From Limnobaculum parvum (lineage in GTDB: Bacteria; Pseudomonadota; Gammaproteobacteria; Enterobacterales; Enterobacteriaceae): a DNA stretch of 64,000 nucleotides. A program made the position numbers and the translations under genes. Shown here piece after piece: positions 61,946-64,000 of the stretch (position 1 is its first letter; each line of letters begins with the position of its first letter). A model generated the notes under the pieces. That model was given only the letters and a program-made list of their open reading frames with translations, was not told the origin of the DNA and ran no database searches. The DNA lies in contig NZ_CP029185.2 of assembly GCF_003096015.2 (NCBI RefSeq), forward strand, positions 3,196,001-3,260,000, written 5' to 3'.

Positions 61946-64000
61946 ATGCCTAATAATGAAATCCAGCGGCCCGATCCGGACAAATTACTTGCCCAAGTGA
62001 ATGAAGATACCCGTGGCAAGTTGAAAATCTTTTTTGGTGCCTGCGCCGGGGTAGGAAAAACCTATGCCATGCTACAGGAAGCACAGCGCCTAAGAGCTCA
62101 GGGTCTTGATGTGGTCGCGGGAATTATTGAAACCCACGGCCGTGATGAGACAGCCGCACTGCTGGATGGTTTAGAAACGCTGCCATTAAAGCGAATTCAA
62201 CTGCGTAGCCACCAGATCAGAGAGTTCGATCTTGATGCCGCCCTTGCCCGCCACCCTGCAGTGATGCTGATTGATGAACTCGCCCATACCAACGCGCCGA
62301 GTTCTCGCCACCCTAAACGCTGGCAAGATGTGGAGGAGTTGTTAAATGCAGGCATTGATGTTTTCACTACCATCAATGTGCAGCATCTGGAAAGTTTGAA
62401 TGATGTGGTTGGGGGGATTACCGGTATTCGAGTACGAGAAACCGTGCCAGACCATATGTTTGATGATGCCACCGACGTTATTCTGGTGGATATTCCACCG
62501 GACGATCTGCGCCAGCGCCTGAATGAAGGCAAGGTATATCTGCCCGGACAAGCCGAACGCGCCATTGAGCACTTCTTTCGTAAAGGAAATCTGATCGCCC
62601 TGCGAGAGCTGGCGCTGCGCCGAACCGCCGATCGGGTAGATGAACAGATGCAAGCCTACCGAAAATCCGGCGAGAAAGAGCGAGTGTGGCATACCCGAGA
62701 TGCCATTTTGTTGTGCATCGGCCGTCATTCCGGCAGTGATAAACTGGTGAGAGCCGCCGCTCGACTGGCCGCAAAACTGGGTTGCATTTGGCATGCGGTG
62801 TATGTTGAAACACCAAGACTGCATAAAATGGCTAAAAACCAACGGCGTGCAATTCTAATGTCCCTTAAGCTGGCACAAGAGTTAGGCGCAGAGACGACAA
62901 CCCTCTCCGATCCCAATGAGGAACAGGCTATCTTGCGCTATGCCCGGGAGCATAACCTAGGGAAAATTCTAATCGGACGCCGCAGTGAACAACGTTGGAA
63001 ACTGCGGGGTAGCTTTGCCGATCGTCTGGGGAAATTAGGGCCAGACCTCGACCTCGTGATTATTGCCGTAGAAGATACCCCTCATCCATCACCTACTAAA
63101 GAGAGCGACAGCCGCCCCGCTACGGAAAAATGGCGACTGGAACTGTGCGGTGGTGCCGTTGCCATTCTACTCTGCTCTTTAATTACGCTGTTGGCACAAT
63201 GGCAGTTGCCTATGTTCGATCTGGCAAACATTGTGATGATCTATTTGCTGGGCGTGGTCATTATTGCTCTGCTTTATGGCCGCTGGCCCTCTGTGTTTGC
63301 CACGGTGATCAACGTTGCCAGCTTCGATCTGTTTTTTGTTCAGCCCCGCTGGTCACTGTCAGTCACCGATGCGCAATATATCGTTACTTTCTGTGTCATG
63401 CTTTGTGTTGGTCTGGTGATCGGTAACCTCACTTCCGGCGTGCGCTATCAGGCTAAAGTCGCCAGACTGCGTGAACAGCGCGCCCGGCATATGTATGAAA
63501 TGTCAAAAGTTCTCAGTCAGGCGCTGACCATTGAGGATATTGCTAAAAGTAGCGAACGCTTTATTAACGGCAGTTTTAATGCCAAGAGTGCGTTATTGCT
63601 ACCGAATAGTAATAACCGGTTGCAGGAAGTGAAGTCAGACAATCAGCCATCGATGACCGTTGATGAATCCATCGCTCACTGGTGTTTTGATAAACGTCTG
63701 CCCGCAGGCTCAGGTACCGATACGTTACCCAGCGTTCCTTATCAGTTGCAGCCGTTAATAAGCCAAAATAGAACGCTGGGAGTTTTAGCCATTGAACCCA
63801 CTAGCCTGAGACAGCTTATGGTGCCGGAGCAACAGCGGCTGCTCCAAACTTACAGCGTACTCATCTCTAACGCCCTTGAACGACTCGACTTGATTCACGC
63901 CGCCGAAGAAGCAAAGCTGAGTTCAGAACGAGAACAGTTGCGTAATTCTCTGCTGGCGGCACTATCCCACGATCTGCGAACCCCACTAACCGTGTTGTTA
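61946..64000 (+). CDS. kdpD: Potassium-sensing histidine kinase KdpD, N-terminal 685 residues (runs off the window)
   Basis: The gene continues to the right edge with no stop in 685 codons. KdpD senses potassium limitation and phosphorylates KdpE. Domains: N-terminal KdpD domain (about 22-230) with the Walker A-like GACAGVGKT (about 32-40) and the DELAHTNAP motif; USP-like domain (about 250-370); four membrane helices (about 400-500); a GAF-like domain; and the start of the dimerisation helix, with the phospho-acceptor His675 in ALSHDLRTPLT just before the end. The ATP-binding domain lies outside. Transcribed with kdpFABC. kdpE would be expected next. Confidence 0.96.
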   Translation, partial: MPNNEIQRPDPDKLLAQVNEDTRGKLKIFFGACAGVGKTYAMLQEAQRLRAQGLDVVAGIIETHGRDETAALLDGLETLPLKRIQLRSHQIREFDLDAALARHPAVMLIDELAHTNAPSSRHPKRWQDVEELLNAGIDVFTTINVQHLESLNDVVGGITGIRVRETVPDHMFDDATDVILVDIPPDDLRQRLNEGKVYLPGQAERAIEHFFRKGNLIALRELALRRTADRVDEQMQAYRKSGEKERVWHTRDAILLCIGRHSGSDKLVRAAARLAAKLGCIWHAVYVETPRLHKMAKNQRRAILMSLKLAQELGAETTTLSDPNEEQAILRYAREHNLGKILIGRRSEQRWKLRGSFADRLGKLGPDLDLVIIAVEDTPHPSPTKESDSRPATEKWRLELCGGAVAILLCSLITLLAQWQLPMFDLANIVMIYLLGVVIIALLYGRWPSVFATVINVASFDLFFVQPRWSLSVTDAQYIVTFCVMLCVGLVIGNLTSGVRYQAKVARLREQRARHMYEMSKVLSQALTIEDIAKSSERFINGSFNAKSALLLPNSNNRLQEVKSDNQPSMTVDESIAHWCFDKRLPAGSGTDTLPSVPYQLQPLISQNRTLGVLAIEPTSLRQLMVPEQQRLLQTYSVLISNALERLDLIHAAEEAKLSSEREQLRNSLLAALSHDLRTPLTVLL

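Noticed and set aside
62197..62916. Overlapping minus-strand frames inside kdpD
   Set aside because: KdpD is continuous and conserved through this stretch on the plus strand; the minus frames are shadows.
1..64000. CRISPR arrays, tRNA/rRNA genes, prophage or insertion sequences
   Set aside because: No regularly spaced direct repeats, cloverleaf-like genes, transposase or integrase motifs were seen on either strand.

Overview
The window is chromosomal DNA of a gammaproteobacterium of the order Enterobacterales. Most proteins align from memory, nearly end to end, with their Escherichia coli counterparts (Fis, MreB, AccC and RapZ are close to identical). The gene order is the E. coli 69-74 min backbone, with differences that suggest a lineage outside the E. 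coli/Salmonella family, such as Yersinia-, Serratia- or Budvicia-like bacteria. The exact genus cannot be read from the sequence alone.

Layout. 1-2872: edge of a citrate fermentation locus (citC start, then the divergent DpiB/DpiA two-component system). 3157-6364: zapG, degQ, degS (cell division and envelope proteases). 6456-11396, minus strand: murA, ibaG and the mlaFEDCB lipid-transport operon. 11696-19194, plus strand: yrbG, kdsD, kdsC, lptC, lptA, lptB, rpoN, ptsN, rapZ, which make Kdo, export LPS and encode sigma-54 and nitrogen-PTS functions. hpf and npr, usually present in this cluster, are missing. 19521-22275: rnk, pmbA (tldE), darP. 22276-25219: a small accessory stretch with a barnase-type RNase and barstar-type inhibitor pair, a DUF817 membrane protein and a DUF1993 protein. 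25220-36213, minus strand: one long block transcribed mreB-mreC-mreD-maf-rng-yhdP-amidase-tldD, in which mreC and rng each carry a one-base frameshift in a homopolymer. 36483-38426: csrD. 38785-44089: acuI, msrP-msrQ, aroQ-accB-accC. 44307-48641: a 1444-residue autotransporter on the opposite strand, sitting between accC and yhdT. 49114-53372: yhdT-panF, prmA, dusB-fis. 53599-57148: an RluA-family pseudouridine synthase, a two-part cold-shock-domain protein, a purine permease and a small membrane protein. 57474-64000: kdpFABC and the start of kdpD, preceded by a recognisable KdpE-type site.

Most of the window is conserved envelope and housekeeping biology: peptidoglycan precursors (murA), rod shape (mreBCD), outer-membrane lipid asymmetry (mla, yhdP), LPS (kds, lpt) and periplasmic quality control (degQ, degS, msrPQ). 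I found no CRISPR array, rRNA, tRNA, prophage or insertion sequence. The points most worth following up are the RNase/inhibitor island, the absence of hpf and npr, the two homopolymer frameshifts in conserved genes, the large autotransporter insertion and the dusB-fis overlap.
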